From: Streptomyces caeruleatus
GTDB taxonomy: Bacteria; Actinomycetota; Actinomycetes; Streptomycetales; Streptomycetaceae
Length of the DNA stretch: 64,000 bases
Assembly: GCF_001514235.1 (NCBI RefSeq)
Contig: NZ_KQ948927.1
Location: 319,813-383,812 of the forward strand
Direction: 5' to 3'
Positions 49,514 through 59,332 of the stretch are shown here, piece by piece (positions within the stretch are counted from its first letter, which is position 1; every line of letters starts with the position of its first letter). Under the pieces are notes generated by a model. That model saw only the letters and a list, made by a program, of their open reading frames with translations. It ran no database searches and was not told the DNA's origin. The translations under genes and the position numbers were made by a program.

Positions 49514-50272
49514 GTGACCGCTCCGCTGACTCCTCCGCCGCATCCCCGTGACCAGTCCCCGCAGCAGGGATGGCAGCCGCCCGCTGCCGCCGCGGGGCAG
49601 GCTCACGGACCCCATGGATCTCACGGACCCCATGGATCTCCTGGGTCTCACGGCTCTTACGGCTCTTACGGCTCTCATGACGCGTACGGCATATCCGGCT
49701 CGTACGGACAGGACGGTCCTGGGATGAAGACCGAGGTGGGCGAGGCCGCCGTGGTCGCGGTGGTGGTGGCGGTCTTCGGGGCGTTGCTCGGCGGGCTGTG
49801 GTGGTGGCTGGCGCCCAGCGTGCCGCTCGTCGGGGATGTCGTCGACGACAGCTGGGTCGTCTACTTCAAGGACTCCGAGGGGGAGCAGGCCGTCGGGGTG
49901 GACGGAACGTTCACTCTGCTCGCGCTCGCGTTTGGGCTGGTGAGTGCGGTTGCCGTCTTCCTCTGGCGGCGGCGTGGGGGTGTGCCGTTGGTGGTCGGGC
50001 TCGCTGTCGGGGGGTTCCTCGGGGCGTTGCTGGCCTGGCGGGTCGGGGTGTGGCTCGGGCCGACGGGGGACGTGATCGCCCATGCCAAGGAGGTGGGTAA
50101 GGGGGTCGCGTTCTCGGCGCCGTTGAAGTTGGGGGCCAAGGGGGCGTTGCTGGCGTGGCCGTTGGGGGCGTTGCTGGTGCACCTCGGGCTGACGGCGTTG
50201 TTCGGGCCCCGGGACGCCGATCCGTATCAGCTTCAGCCTCCGGCGGGGCAGCAGGGGCCGTACGGGGCGTAG
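49514..50272 (+). CDS. Membrane protein with His/Gly/Ser/Pro repeats (DUF2567-like)
   Basis: A 252-residue protein. The first 70 residues are Pro/Gln-rich and then a HGS/HGP/YGS repeat (HGPHGSHGPHGS, YGSYGSHD). Four membrane helices follow (about 80-102, 133-153, 160-180, 207-229). The family resembles small membrane proteins of unknown role in Streptomyces. The GTG lies six bases after CACGAT, a weak -10, so it may be leaderless. Confidence 0.8.
   Translation: MTAPLTPPPHPRDQSPQQGWQPPAAAAGQAHGPHGSHGPHGSPGSHGSYGSYGSHDAYGISGSYGQDGPGMKTEVGEAAVVAVVVAVFGALLGGLWWWLAPSVPLVGDVVDDSWVVYFKDSEGEQAVGVDGTFTLLALAFGLVSAVAVFLWRRRGGVPLVVGLAVGGFLGALLAWRVGVWLGPTGDVIAHAKEVGKGVAFSAPLKLGAKGALLAWPLGALLVHLGLTALFGPRDADPYQLQPPAGQQGPYGA
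49602..49690 (+). repeat. Tandem repeats in the membrane protein gene
   Basis: An 18-base unit CTCACGGACCCCATGGAT is present twice in tandem (49602-49619 and 49620-49637), followed by three nine-base CTTACGGCT-like units. They encode the HGP/HGS/YGS repeats. Confidence 0.85.
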
Positions 50273-50317
50273 CCGACCCGGGTTTCTCGCCCCCCGCCGC
50301 CCCTACCCGTCCCATCC

Positions 50318-50424
50318 CCAGGGGCGCTGCCCCTTCGACCCCGGACCCTGGGGGCCTGCGGCCCCCAGACCCCCGCTGTCGGCCCTTCGGGCCTCGTCCT
50401 CAAAACGCCGGACGGGCTGAAGGG
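50318..50424. repeat. Streptomyces intergenic hairpin repeat / terminator
   Basis: A block between convergent genes: AGGGGC/GCCCCT (50320-50334), CTGGGGGCC/GGCCCCCAG (50348-50368), GGCCC/GGGCC (50381-50393) and a tail CTCAAAACGCCGGACGGGCTG (shortened here as the CGCCGGACGGGCTG phrase). Such phrases recur in very many Streptomyces intergenic regions. It is a convergent terminator block. Confidence 0.65.
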
Positions 50425-50468
50425 CTACGCCGGGCGCCGCCCATGGTTCGAGCGGCCCTTCTTGATGG

Positions 50469-50975
50469 TCACGCACGTCCGATGGGGGCGAGGGTCGCGT
50501 CGGTGAGCTTGGTGAGGTCGTCGGGGGAGAGTTCGACCTCCAGGCCGCGGCGACCGGCCGAGACGCAGATCGTGGAGTGGGCCGTGGCCGAGGTGTCCAG
50601 CACCGTGGGGAGTTTCTTGCGCTGGCCCAGGGGGGAGATGCCGCCGCGGACGTAGCCCGTGGTGCGTTCTGCCAGGGCCGGGTCGGCCATCGCGGCGCGT
50701 TTGCCGTGGACCGCGGAGGCCAGGGCCTTGAGGTCGAGTTGGCCGGCGACGGGGACCACGGCCACGGTCAGGGTGCCGTCGACGTCCGCCACGAGGGTCT
50801 TGAAGACGCGGGCGGGGGAGACGCCCATGGCCTCGGCGGCCTCCTCGCCGTAGGACGGGTGGGAGGGGTCGTGGTCGTAGGCGTGGACCGTGTACTCGAC
50901 GCCGGCGGCGGTGAGGGCGACCGTCGCGGGGGTGCCGCCGGCCGACTGCTGGTTCTTCTTCGACTTCTTCGCCAT
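50469..50975 (-). CDS. YbaK-type aminoacyl-tRNA deacylase
   Basis: A 168-residue protein of the YbaK/EbsC family that removes wrong amino acids from tRNA, classically Cys from tRNA-Pro. Family features are the invariant lysine in VFKTLVAD and the YVRGGISPLGQRKKLPTVLD segment. A Lys-rich leader starts the protein (MAKKSKKNQQ). It is followed at the stop by the intergenic repeat. The next upstream gene ends 16 bases away. Confidence 0.92.
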   Translation of the reverse strand: MAKKSKKNQQSAGGTPATVALTAAGVEYTVHAYDHDPSHPSYGEEAAEAMGVSPARVFKTLVADVDGTLTVAVVPVAGQLDLKALASAVHGKRAAMADPALAERTTGYVRGGISPLGQRKKLPTVLDTSATAHSTICVSAGRRGLEVELSPDDLTKLTDATLAPIGRA

Positions 50976-50990
50976 GTCGTTCCGTTCCGC

Positions 50991-51728
50991 TCAGTTGAGG
51001 CTCGTCGGGCCGCGCGTCAGGTCCGACGCCGGGAGCGACGGCAGCGTACGGATGATCGAGGTCTCGGCGCGCAGGAGTTTCAGCTCGTCGCGCAGGCGGG
51101 AGGCGGTGTCGGGGGACTGGAGGAGGCGTTGCTTCGTGGGGGTGTCCAGCATCATCGCGGCCGCCACCAGGTAGGAGACGACCGAGGGCTGGTCCGGGAG
51201 GTCCGCGGTCGTGGACAGGGAGCGTTCGCGGGCGCCCGCGAGGCGCTTCTGGTACTGGCGGAAGGCTCGCAGCACCCCCTCCGCCAGCGCTCCCGCCTCG
51301 TCGCCCGGCTCCTCGGGGAGCTCCTCCAGCTCGGCCGTCAGGAACGGGCCCGAGGCGTCCACGGAGAGCAGGCGTACGCGCGTCGTACCCGTCGCCAGCA
51401 CCTCGAAGGTGCCGTCGGCCCGCTCCCGGATCGTCGCCGCGTCCGCCACACAGCCCACCCCGTGGAAGGCCTTGACCGGGTCGGGGCCGAAGCCCGCCGC
51501 GGGGCCGCGCTCGGGGACGGAGGTGGGGTCCGGCATGCCGGGGGCGCTCTGGGCCACCTCGTGGCCGTCGCGGATCGCCACGACGGCGAAACGGCGCGGT
51601 TCCTCCTCGGCGGTCTTCAGGAGGTCGCGCATCATGGCGCGATAGCGCTCCTCGAAGACGTTCAGCGGCAGCACGAGTCCCGGGAACAGCACCGAGTTCA
51701 GGGGGAAGAGCGGAAGGCGGACGGTCAC
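50991..51728 (-). CDS. LON substrate-binding domain protein
   Basis: A 245-residue protein beginning TVRLPLFPLNSVLFPGLVLPLNVFEERYRAM, the hallmark of the N-terminal substrate-binding domain of Lon proteases, but without ATPase or protease parts. Function is not proven. The GTG is eight bases after TAGGCT (51742-51737), a -10 element, and there is no ribosome site: a leaderless gene is likely. Confidence 0.9.
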   Translation of the reverse strand: MTVRLPLFPLNSVLFPGLVLPLNVFEERYRAMMRDLLKTAEEEPRRFAVVAIRDGHEVAQSAPGMPDPTSVPERGPAAGFGPDPVKAFHGVGCVADAATIRERADGTFEVLATGTTRVRLLSVDASGPFLTAELEELPEEPGDEAGALAEGVLRAFRQYQKRLAGARERSLSTTADLPDQPSVVSYLVAAAMMLDTPTKQRLLQSPDTASRLRDELKLLRAETSIIRTLPSLPASDLTRGPTSLN

Positions 51729-51736
51729 GGCGCCAA

Positions 51737-51742
51737 AGCCTA
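51737..51742 (-). promoter_or_regulatory. -10 element of a leaderless gene
   Basis: TAGGCT on the minus strand, eight bases before the GTG at 51728. The same element and spacing (TAGGCT, 8, GTG) occurs before the ABC ATPase gene at 47509. Confidence 0.5.
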
Positions 51743-52804
51743 GTGGTCGCCGGAGTGAACGCGTCCGGCGTGCCCACCCTGTGGATGTCCGGTGCGCCCG
51801 CTCGGCGCGTGCACACCGGCGGTTCGCAGCCGCACTTCGTCGCGCACCTCCAGGAAACGGCCCAGCGGATCCTCCGAGAACCGGCTCCAGGGGTAGGACG
51901 TGGCGTACGGGCCGATCAGCCGCAGCTGCTCCAGGGCGTCCTCCCAGCGGCCGAGGCGTACCAGGACGTACGTCAGCTTGTTGCGGATCGCGGCCGGCCA
52001 GAGGTCGGCGGCCGGGAAGCGGGCGGAGAGCGCGATGGCCCGGTCGGCCGCCGCGGCCAGCCGCTCGGGCGGCACGCCGGGACCGCAGCCGTCGTTCAGG
52101 TAGGCCAGGACGGCCCGGGCCGGCAGCGCCTGGACCAGGGAGTCGGCCGGGGCGTCCTGCGCGGCCCGGTCGGCGAAGTCGAGGCACTCCCGGTGGGAGC
52201 CGTGCCAGGACGAGGCGAGGTAGCGCAGGGCCGCGACATGGCAGCCGTAGTGGAGCGGGGCGCGGCGCAGGGCCGCCTCCCAGAGCTCGCCGAAGTAGGT
52301 GTGGCCGGCGCGTGCGCCGCGCGCGTGGTCCAGGGCGATCCGCCACGGCACCGGGTCGCGGTCGTCGGCGCGCGCGGCGGCGGTGATCAACGGGCTCACC
52401 CCGCGCAGCAGCTCGGCCCGGGCCGGTGACCCCCAGGCGTGGTCCACCGCGAGCTGGGCGCGGACCAGGAGCACGTCGGGGTCCTGCGGGTCGGCCGCGT
52501 GCCAGGCCTCCAGCCACTCCGGCCGGGAGCGCGCGAAGGCCGCGAGGCGCAGCGCGTATCCGTCGCGGCTCTCCCACAGCGCTCTGTGGCGGGTGGTGGC
52601 CAGCAGTTCCGCGGCGGCCTCGTACGCACCCCGCCCGGCCGCGACCAGTGCCGGTCCGAGGAGGTCGTCGGGCGCGTCGAGGAGCACCTCGTCGTCGGTG
52701 GGGAGTCCGACGGCGCGGTGTTCTACGGTCCTTGTCGTCCGGGACGCACGGCCGAACGGAGGCAGCAGAGCCATGGTGTCGACCATTGAAAGTCGGCTGG
52801 TCAC
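51740..52804 (-). CDS. Helical-repeat (TPR-like) protein, unknown function
   Basis: A 354-residue soluble, Ala/Leu/Arg-rich protein. Regularly spaced helices (GAYEAAAELLATTRHRALWESRDGY, WEALRRAPLHYGCHV-like segments, RLGRWEDALEQLRLIGPYA) suggest tetratricopeptide-type repeats. No catalytic motif is seen. The GTG at 52804 lies six bases after TATGGC, a -10-like element; ATGs at 52786 and 52774 are also in frame. It overlaps the -10 element of the LON-domain gene, which is transcribed in the same direction. Confidence 0.78.
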   Translation of the reverse strand: MTSRLSMVDTMALLPPFGRASRTTRTVEHRAVGLPTDDEVLLDAPDDLLGPALVAAGRGAYEAAAELLATTRHRALWESRDGYALRLAAFARSRPEWLEAWHAADPQDPDVLLVRAQLAVDHAWGSPARAELLRGVSPLITAAARADDRDPVPWRIALDHARGARAGHTYFGELWEAALRRAPLHYGCHVAALRYLASSWHGSHRECLDFADRAAQDAPADSLVQALPARAVLAYLNDGCGPGVPPERLAAAADRAIALSARFPAADLWPAAIRNKLTYVLVRLGRWEDALEQLRLIGPYATSYPWSRFSEDPLGRFLEVRDEVRLRTAGVHAPSGRTGHPQGGHAGRVHSGDH

Positions 52805-52955
52805 GCCCGCGCCATAGGGATCGGGTAACACGTGGAAAGTTGTACGCGGTCAGGTCAAGAACGGGTAAAGGTCAACTGTTCAACAACTGTCCGACATGCA
52901 TCCGTTCGACTCAGCCGTCCCACTGGCCTCACCGCCCTCACTGCCCCCACCGGTG

Positions 52956-54545
52956 TCAGTTGCGCCGCAGCATGCGCGTGGCCCCCGTCGCCACCGTCGT
53001 CGCCAGGATCCAGCCCAGCAGGATCATCGCCGCGGCCAGCCACTGCCAGGCGCCGCTCAGCTGCCAGAACCCGACCTGGCCCAGGTCGATGACCGGCAGC
53101 AGCAAATCGAGGGCGAAGAGGGGAGGGTTCCACGTCGGGTGCTCGCCGCCCTTGATCGGCGGATGGTCGGCGTAGGTGAACGCCACCGAGCTCGCCGCCC
53201 ACAGCACCGCCATCCACACGGCCGCGCGGCCCGGCCGATAGCCGTAGGCGACCATCCAGTCCTGCGCGTACCCCCACAGCTTGGCCGCGGGCGGCAGCGT
53301 CTCGCGGCGGCGGCGCTGCTTCGCGAGCAGCACCTCGCGCGCGTCCTCGTCCTCACCGCCGGCCCGCAGCACGGCGGCCAGCCGCTCGTACGGCTCCGGG
53401 TTGTACTCGGCGGTCGCCGCGGTCACCCACTCCAGCCGCCGTTCCAGCGGGAACGGGCCGCGCGGCACGAGGTTCTCGTACGTGAAGCCGCCCATGTGGA
53501 GCATGCCGGGGCCGGGCCAGGCGTCCGCCCGGTCCATCAGGTTGACGACCCGCGCCCCCGACAGCACCACCCCGCCGCGCTCCGGCCGCTCGCCGAGGAA
53601 GCGCAGCTCGGGCGTCTGGATGCGGCGCAGCGACAGCTCCTGTTCGTCGGTGAAGGTGAACCGGGCCCGCTCCAGGTCCACCGCGTCCCCGAACCGCCCG
53701 TCGTCCAGCCGCACCCCGCCCTGGCACGCGAACCGCTGGATACGCGTCCCACGCGCGGGCGTACGGCCGCTCAGCAGCGGGCTGCCGACGCCGGCCGGAG
53801 TCAGGTACAGCGTGCGTCCGACGGTCAGCTGGGGGGCGTTCAGCGCGAGCCGCGTGTACGGGTTGACCAGCCGTGCGCCCCGCAGGCTCAGCGACACGCC
53901 GATGCTGGCGCCGCGCAGGCTCAGCTCACCGTGCGACTCCAGCATCTCGGCCTGGAGGTCCTGGCCGACGCTGATGCCGTCGGCGGCCATGGAGCGGCCA
54001 CTGCGGTCGCGGTAGACGATCGCCTGGTTGAGCAGCAGGTCCGTGCCGATCTGGGCGTCGGTGAGCCGGATGCCGTTGTGGAAGCGGCAGCGCGGCAGGT
54101 GCAGGTCGCCCTCGGTGTGCACCCGGGCGGCCTCCAGGCGCGGCACCGCGCAGTTCACCAGCCGTACGGTCGTGAAGTGGGCCTCCGGCAGCCGGATCTC
54201 CCGGTCGAAGCGGCAGCCGCGCATCTCGACGTACGGCACCACCGTGCCGCCCGCCAGGTCCATCGTGTCGCTGATCCGCACGCCCACGAGCTTCAGTGAG
54301 GACACCCGGCCCGCGAGGGCGGGCGGCCCGTCCAGCAGCAGCCAGCAGACGATCCGCGCGCGTACAGTGCGCTCGTCTCCCCAGGGATGGCCGCCGTGCG
54401 GATCGTCGACGATCGTGTCGCCGCTGCTCAGGTCGTACACACTGCCGTTGCGGAAGGCCTGCCACATGCCGAGCTCGGCGGCGGTCAGGTCGTTCGGCAG
54501 GTCGTCCGGCAGGTCTCCGTCACGGAGGCCGGCACCTTCGGTCAC
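52956..54545 (-). CDS. Membrane protein with beta-repeat N-terminal region
   Basis: A 529-residue protein often labelled oxidoreductase in Streptomyces, but no nucleotide-binding motif is seen. Residues 60-330 contain many short beta-strand repeats of the form xLxLxxAxI ([31 protein letters not shown]), similar to pentapeptide or bactofilin-like solenoids. Two to three membrane helices follow near the end (about 425-445, 475-495, 500-520). GTG start. The function is unknown and the old label should be treated with caution. Confidence 0.8.
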   Translation of the reverse strand: MTEGAGLRDGDLPDDLPNDLTAAELGMWQAFRNGSVYDLSSGDTIVDDPHGGHPWGDERTVRARIVCWLLLDGPPALAGRVSSLKLVGVRISDTMDLAGGTVVPYVEMRGCRFDREIRLPEAHFTTVRLVNCAVPRLEAARVHTEGDLHLPRCRFHNGIRLTDAQIGTDLLLNQAIVYRDRSGRSMAADGISVGQDLQAEMLESHGELSLRGASIGVSLSLRGARLVNPYTRLALNAPQLTVGRTLYLTPAGVGSPLLSGRTPARGTRIQRFACQGGVRLDDGRFGDAVDLERARFTFTDEQELSLRRIQTPELRFLGERPERGGVVLSGARVVNLMDRADAWPGPGMLHMGGFTYENLVPRGPFPLERRLEWVTAATAEYNPEPYERLAAVLRAGGEDEDAREVLLAKQRRRRETLPPAAKLWGYAQDWMVAYGYRPGRAAVWMAVLWAASSVAFTYADHPPIKGGEHPTWNPPLFALDLLLPVIDLGQVGFWQLSGAWQWLAAAMILLGWILATTVATGATRMLRRN

Positions 54546-54727
54546 GTTTCGCCCATCCCCCTCATCTACTCATGGGTTCGTACAACCGTTCATGCCCGCT
54601 GAGTGACGCTCCGAACGCAAGACGTGAAGGCGATCTTCCGGGTTCCAGGTGCGATCTTTGGAGGGATCTGTATCAGCCATTGATACGCGCGAACGACGCC
54701 GGAGCAGGGTCTGAGAGAATTGAGCAC
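54546..54727 (+). promoter_or_regulatory. his operon upstream region
   Basis: No gene or histidine-rich leader peptide is found. The region contains the palindrome GTATCA-N5-TGATAC (54670-54686) and a -10-like GAGAAT (54715-54720) seven bases before the hisD GTG. No ribosome binding site precedes hisD. Confidence 0.5.
54670..54686. promoter_or_regulatory. Candidate operator of the his operon
   Basis: GTATCA (54670-54675), GCCAT, TGATAC (54681-54686): a perfect six-base palindrome with a five-base centre, about 29 bases upstream of the -10 element. It is the size of a site for a dimeric helix-turn-helix repressor. The protein is unknown. Confidence 0.4.
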
Positions 54728-56071
54728 GTGATCTCCCGAATCGATCTGCGCGGCGACGCCCTCCCCGAGGGCCCCGCCCTGCGCGACCTGCTGCCCCGAG
54801 CCGACTTCGACGTCTCGGCCGCCCTGGAGAAGGTGCGTCCGATCTGCGAAGCCGTGCATCATCGGGGCGACGCGGCGCTGATCGACTTCGCGGAGAAGTT
54901 CGACGGGGTGAAGCTCGACCAGGTGCGGGTGCCCGCCCAGGCGCTCACGCGCGCGTTGGAGGAGCTCGACCCGGCCGTGCGCGCGGCCCTGGAGGAGTCC
55001 ATCCGCCGCGCCCGGCTCGTCCACCGCGAGCAGCGTCGCACCACGCACACCACCCAGGTCGTGCCCGGCGGCTCGGTCACCGAGAAGTGGGTGCCCGTCG
55101 ACCGGGTCGGGCTGTACGCGCCCGGCGGCCGTTCGGTCTACCCGTCCTCCGTGATCATGAACGTCGTCCCGGCCCAGGAGGCCGGCGTCGAGTCGATCGC
55201 CCTCGCCTCCCCGGCACAGGCCCCCGCTTTTGAAAATGATCCAGCCGGCGGCCTGCCGCACCCGACGATCCTCGCCGCGTGCGCGCTGCTCGGCGTCGAC
55301 GAGGTGTACGCCGCCGGTGGCGCGACGGCCGTCGCGATGTTCGCGTACGGCACCGAGTCCTGCCCGCCCGCCAACATGGTCACCGGCCCCGGCAACATTT
55401 GGGTCGCCGCCGCCAAGCGCTACTTCACCGGCAAGATCGGTATCGACGCCGAGGCCGGCCCGACCGAGATCGCGGTCCTCGCCGACGCCACCGCCGACCC
55501 GGTGCACGTCGCCTCCGACCTGATCAGCCAGGCCGAGCACGACCCGCTGGCCGCCGCCGTCCTGGTCACCGACTCCGTGGAACTCGCGGACGCGGTGGAG
55601 AAGGAGCTGGAGCCGCAGGTCGCCGCCACCAAGCACATCGACGACCGGATCGTCCCGGCCCTCAAGGGCAGGCAGTCCGCGATCGTCCTGGTCGACGGCG
55701 TCGACGAGGGCCTCAAGGTCGTCGACGCGTACGGCGCCGAGCACCTGGAGATCCAGACCGCCGACGCGGCCGCCGTGGCCGACCGGGTGCGCAACGCAGG
55801 AGCGATCTTCATCGGCCCCTGGGCGCCGGTCTCGCTCGGCGACTACGCCGCCGGGTCCAACCACGTCCTGCCCACCGGCGGCTGCGCCTGCCACTCCTCC
55901 GGCCTGTCCGTCCAGTCCTTCCTGCGCGGCATCCACATCGTCGAGTACACGAAGGACGCGCTGGCCGAGGTCGCGCATCACGTGGTCACGCTGGCGGAGG
56001 CGGAGGACCTGCCGGCCCACGGGGCGGCGATCAAGGCCAGGTTCGGCTGGAAGGTACCGGAGAGCAAGTGA
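54728..56071 (+). CDS. hisD: Histidinol dehydrogenase HisD
   Basis: A 447-residue zinc enzyme that oxidises L-histidinol in two NAD-dependent steps to histidine, the last step of the pathway. Family stretches are [34 protein letters not shown] and the catalytic region [16 protein letters not shown], with zinc-binding residues near HPTI, QAEHD and HSSGLSVQ. The GTG start lies behind a -10 element. The last four bases overlap hisC. Confidence 0.97.
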   Translation: MISRIDLRGDALPEGPALRDLLPRADFDVSAALEKVRPICEAVHHRGDAALIDFAEKFDGVKLDQVRVPAQALTRALEELDPAVRAALEESIRRARLVHREQRRTTHTTQVVPGGSVTEKWVPVDRVGLYAPGGRSVYPSSVIMNVVPAQEAGVESIALASPAQAPAFENDPAGGLPHPTILAACALLGVDEVYAAGGATAVAMFAYGTESCPPANMVTGPGNIWVAAAKRYFTGKIGIDAEAGPTEIAVLADATADPVHVASDLISQAEHDPLAAAVLVTDSVELADAVEKELEPQVAATKHIDDRIVPALKGRQSAIVLVDGVDEGLKVVDAYGAEHLEIQTADAAAVADRVRNAGAIFIGPWAPVSLGDYAAGSNHVLPTGGCACHSSGLSVQSFLRGIHIVEYTKDALAEVAHHVVTLAEAEDLPAHGAAIKARFGWKVPESK

Positions 56072-57210
56072 ACGACGTACGCATCGACGATCTCCCCGTA
56101 CGGGACGAGCTGCGCGGCAAGTCCCCCTACGGCGCGCCCCAGCTGGACGTCCCCGTACGGCTGAACACCAACGAGAACCCCTACCCGCTGCCCGAGGCGC
56201 TGGTCGAGCGCATCACCGAGCGCGTCCGTGAGGCGGCCCGGAACCTCAACCGCTACCCGGACCGGGACGCGGTCGAGCTGCGCACCAAGCTCGCCGAGTA
56301 CCTGACGAACACGTCCGGCCACGAGGTGGGCCTCGCCAACGTCTGGGCGGCGAACGGCTCCAACGAGGTCATCCAGCAGGTGCTGCAGACCTTCGGCGGA
56401 CCGGGCCGCACCGCGATCGGCTTCGAGCCGTCGTACTCGATGCACGGCCTCATCTCGCGCGGCACCGGCACCGGCTGGATCTCGGGCCCGCGGGGCGAGG
56501 ACTTCACGATCGACCTCGTCGCCGCCGAGAAGGCCATCGCCGAGAACCGGCCCGACGTCGTCTTCGTCACCACCCCCAACAACCCCACGGGCACCGCGGT
56601 CCCGCCCGAGACCGTGCTCGCGCTGTACGAGGCCGCGCAGGCGGCGAAGCCGTCGATGGTCGTGGTCGACGAGGCGTACATCGAGTTCAGCCACGGCGAC
56701 TCGCTGCTGCCGCTGCTCGAAGGCCGGCCGAACCTGGTCGTCTCCCGGACGATGTCCAAGGCCTTCGGCGCCGCCGGCCTGCGCCTCGGCTATCTCGCCG
56801 CGCACCCGGCGGTGGTCGACGCCGTCCAGCTCGTACGGCTGCCGTACCACCTGTCGGCCGTCACGCAGGCGACCGCGCTGGCCGCCCTGGAGCACACCGA
56901 CACGCTGCTCAAGTACGTCGAGCAGCTGAAGGCGGAGCGGGACCGGCTGGTCACCGAGCTGCTGGCGATCGGCTACGACGTCACCGCGTCGGACGCCAAC
57001 TTCGTGCAGTTCGGGCGGTTCGACGACGCCCACGCCGTCTGGCAGCGGATCCTCGACCGGGGCGTCCTGGTCCGGGACAACGGCGTGCCGGGCTGGCTGC
57101 GGGTGACCGCGGGAACCCCCGAAGAGAACGACGCGTTCCTCGACGCGGTCCGTGAACTACTGAGTTTTGTGGGGGACACCCCCACACCCCCGGAGGAGCA
57201 GAGCGCATGA
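56068..57210 (+). CDS. hisC: Histidinol-phosphate aminotransferase HisC
   Basis: A 380-residue PLP enzyme of fold type I that transaminates imidazole acetol phosphate. The cofactor lysine is Lys231 in [17 protein letters not shown], and [24 protein letters not shown] and DEAYIEFS are all present. The GTG overlaps the hisD stop (GTGA) and its stop overlaps the hisB ATG. Confidence 0.97.
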   Translation: MNDVRIDDLPVRDELRGKSPYGAPQLDVPVRLNTNENPYPLPEALVERITERVREAARNLNRYPDRDAVELRTKLAEYLTNTSGHEVGLANVWAANGSNEVIQQVLQTFGGPGRTAIGFEPSYSMHGLISRGTGTGWISGPRGEDFTIDLVAAEKAIAENRPDVVFVTTPNNPTGTAVPPETVLALYEAAQAAKPSMVVVDEAYIEFSHGDSLLPLLEGRPNLVVSRTMSKAFGAAGLRLGYLAAHPAVVDAVQLVRLPYHLSAVTQATALAALEHTDTLLKYVEQLKAERDRLVTELLAIGYDVTASDANFVQFGRFDDAHAVWQRILDRGVLVRDNGVPGWLRVTAGTPEENDAFLDAVRELLSFVGDTPTPPEEQSA

Positions 57211-57800
57211 ACCGCGTAGGACGCATAGAGCGGGTGACGAAGGAGACCTCGGTCCTCGTCGAGATCGACCTCGACGGGTCCGGCAAGGTCGATGTGTCGA
57301 CCGGCGTCGGCTTCTACGACCACATGCTCGACCAGCTCGGCCGCCACGGCCTGTTCGACCTCACGGTCAAGACCGAGGGCGACCTGCACATCGACTCGCA
57401 CCACACCATCGAGGACACCGCCCTCGCGCTCGGCGCCGCCTTCAAGCAGGCCCTCGGCGACAAGGTGGGCATCTACCGCTTCGGCAACTGCACGGTCCCG
57501 CTGGACGAGTCCCTCGCCCAGGTCACCGTCGACCTCTCCGGCCGCCCCTACCTCGTGCACACCGAGCCCGAGAACATGGCGCCGATGATCGGCGAGTACG
57601 ACACCACGATGACCCGGCACATCCTGGAGTCCTTCGTCGCCCAGGCGCAGATCGCGCTGCACGTGCACGTGCCGTACGGGCGCAACGCCCACCACATCGT
57701 GGAGTGCCAGTTCAAGGCGCTGGCCCGGGCCCTGCGGTACGCCTCCGAGCGTGACCCGCGCGCGGCGGGCATCCTTCCCTCCACGAAGGGCGCGCTGTGA
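57207..57800 (+). CDS. hisB: Imidazoleglycerol-phosphate dehydratase HisB
   Basis: A 197-residue monofunctional enzyme (no phosphatase domain) that dehydrates imidazole glycerol phosphate. The manganese-binding histidines are in [14 protein letters not shown] and [14 protein letters not shown]. The ATG overlaps the hisC stop by four bases and its stop overlaps the following small gene, so translation is coupled on both sides. Confidence 0.97.
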   Translation: MNRVGRIERVTKETSVLVEIDLDGSGKVDVSTGVGFYDHMLDQLGRHGLFDLTVKTEGDLHIDSHHTIEDTALALGAAFKQALGDKVGIYRFGNCTVPLDESLAQVTVDLSGRPYLVHTEPENMAPMIGEYDTTMTRHILESFVAQAQIALHVHVPYGRNAHHIVECQFKALARALRYASERDPRAAGILPSTKGAL

Positions 57801-57961
57801 ACGGCCTCTCCACGGTCCTGATCGTCGTCGGTCTCTTCCTGATCGGCGGGATCATCTCCTTCGTCAAGCAGCAGATGCCGAAGAACCTCATCGTGCTGCT
57901 CTCCATAGGCGCCGCGATGTGTCTCGTGGCCGGTGTAGTGAGGCTGGAGGTGTGGAATTGA
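57797..57961 (+). CDS. Small his-operon membrane protein, 54 residues
   Basis: A 54-residue protein that is not in standard six-frame lists because of its size. It has two predicted membrane helices (about 4-22 [19 protein letters not shown] and 31-49 [18 protein letters not shown]) joined by KQQMPKN. GTG overlaps the hisB stop (GTGA), and its stop TGA overlaps the TTG of hisH, so it is tightly coupled. A gene of this kind sits between hisB and hisH in other Streptomyces. The function is unknown. Confidence 0.85.
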   Translation: MNGLSTVLIVVGLFLIGGIISFVKQQMPKNLIVLLSIGAAMCLVAGVVRLEVWN

Positions 57962-58602
57962 GCAACGGCGTGAAGAAGGTCGTCGTCTTCGACTACGGCT
58001 TCGGCAACGTCCGCTCCGCCGAACGCGCCCTCGCGCGCGCGGGCGCCGACGTCGAGATCACCCGTGACTTCGACAGGGCCATGAACGCCGACGGTCTGCT
58101 GGTGCCGGGCGTCGGCGCCTTCGCCGCCTGCATGCAGGGCCTGAAGGAGGCGCGCGGCGACTGGATCGTCGAGCGGCGACTGGCCGGCGGGCGCCCCGTG
58201 ATGGGCATCTGCGTCGGCATGCAGATCCTCTTCGCGCGCGGCATCGAGCACGGCGTCGAGACCGAAGGCATGGGCGAGTGGCCCGGCTCGGTCGAGCCGC
58301 TCCAGGCCGACATCGTGCCCCACATGGGCTGGAACACCGTCGACGTGGCGGCCGGCTCCGAGCTGTTCGCCGGCCTGGACGCGGACGCGCGCTTCTACTT
58401 CGTGCACTCCTACGCCGTCCACGACTGGACCCTGGAGACCGGGAACCCGCTGATGACCGCACCGCTGGTCACCTGGTCGACGCACGGCAAGCCCTTCGTG
58501 GCCGCCGTGGAGAACGGCGCCCTGTGGGCCACCCAGTTCCACCCCGAGAAGTCCGGCGACGCCGGAGCGCAGCTGCTCACCAACTGGATCGGAACCCTGT
58601 AG
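57958..58602 (+). CDS. hisH: Imidazole glycerol phosphate synthase glutaminase subunit HisH
   Basis: A 214-residue class I glutamine amidotransferase that supplies ammonia to HisF. The catalytic triad comprises Cys85 in GICVGMQI and His and Glu in QFHPEKSG. The TTG start is chosen because GGAGG lies seven bases before it and it overlaps the stop of the small membrane gene; GTG at 57970 is an alternative. HisH works as a heterodimer with HisF, encoded 1.1 kb downstream. Confidence 0.95.
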   Translation: MSNGVKKVVVFDYGFGNVRSAERALARAGADVEITRDFDRAMNADGLLVPGVGAFAACMQGLKEARGDWIVERRLAGGRPVMGICVGMQILFARGIEHGVETEGMGEWPGSVEPLQADIVPHMGWNTVDVAAGSELFAGLDADARFYFVHSYAVHDWTLETGNPLMTAPLVTWSTHGKPFVAAVENGALWATQFHPEKSGDAGAQLLTNWIGTL

Positions 58603-58606
58603 AGAC

Positions 58607-59332
58607 ATGGCCAAGCTCGAACTCCTCCCCGCCGTCGACGTCCGCGACGGCCAGGCCGTCCGCCTCGTGCACGGCGAGTCCGGCACCGAGACCTCCTACG
58701 GCTCCCCGCTGGAGGCCGCTCTCGCCTGGCAGCGCTCGGGCGCCGAGTGGCTGCACCTGGTCGACCTGGACGCCGCGTTCGGCACCGGCGACAACCGGGA
58801 GCTGATCGCCGAGGTCGCGAAGGCCATGGACATCAAGGTCGAGCTGTCCGGCGGCATCCGCGACGACGCCTCCCTGGCCGCCGCGCTCGCCACCGGCTGC
58901 ACCCGCGTGAACCTCGGCACGGCCGCCCTGGAGACCCCCGAGTGGGTCGCCAAGGTCATCGCCGAGCACGGCGACAAGATCGCGGTGGGCCTGGACGTAC
59001 GGGGCACCACGCTGCGCGGCCGCGGCTGGACCCGCGACGGCGGCGACCTCTACGAGACGCTGGAGCGCCTCAACAACGAGGGCTGCGCCCGCTACGTCGT
59101 CACCGACATCGCCAAGGACGGCACGCTCCAGGGCCCCAACCTGGAGCTGCTGAAGAACGTCTGCGCGGCGACGGACCGCCCGGTCGTCGCCTCCGGCGGC
59201 GTCTCCTCCCTGGACGACCTGCGGGCCATCGCCGAGCTCGTCCCGCTCGGTGTCGAGGGCTCCATCGTCGGGAAGGCCCTGTACGCGAAGGCGTTCACCC
59301 TGGAAGAGGCCCTGGAGGTTGTCTCGTCATGA
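58607..59332 (+). CDS. priA: Bifunctional isomerase PriA (HisA/TrpF)
   Basis: A 241-residue TIM barrel that isomerises ProFAR in histidine synthesis and, in actinobacteria, also phosphoribosylanthranilate in tryptophan synthesis. The two catalytic aspartates are in [10 protein letters not shown] and VTDIAKDGT, with phosphate loops in LSGGIRDD and SGGVSSLDD. No separate trpF is visible in this window, which fits bifunctional use. It begins four bases after hisH and its stop overlaps ridA. Confidence 0.95.
   Translation: MAKLELLPAVDVRDGQAVRLVHGESGTETSYGSPLEAALAWQRSGAEWLHLVDLDAAFGTGDNRELIAEVAKAMDIKVELSGGIRDDASLAAALATGCTRVNLGTAALETPEWVAKVIAEHGDKIAVGLDVRGTTLRGRGWTRDGGDLYETLERLNNEGCARYVVTDIAKDGTLQGPNLELLKNVCAATDRPVVASGGVSSLDDLRAIAELVPLGVEGSIVGKALYAKAFTLEEALEVVSS

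Noticed and set aside
54601-54727. Histidine leader peptide or attenuator before hisD
   Set aside because: No short frame with consecutive histidine codons and no terminator hairpin is present.
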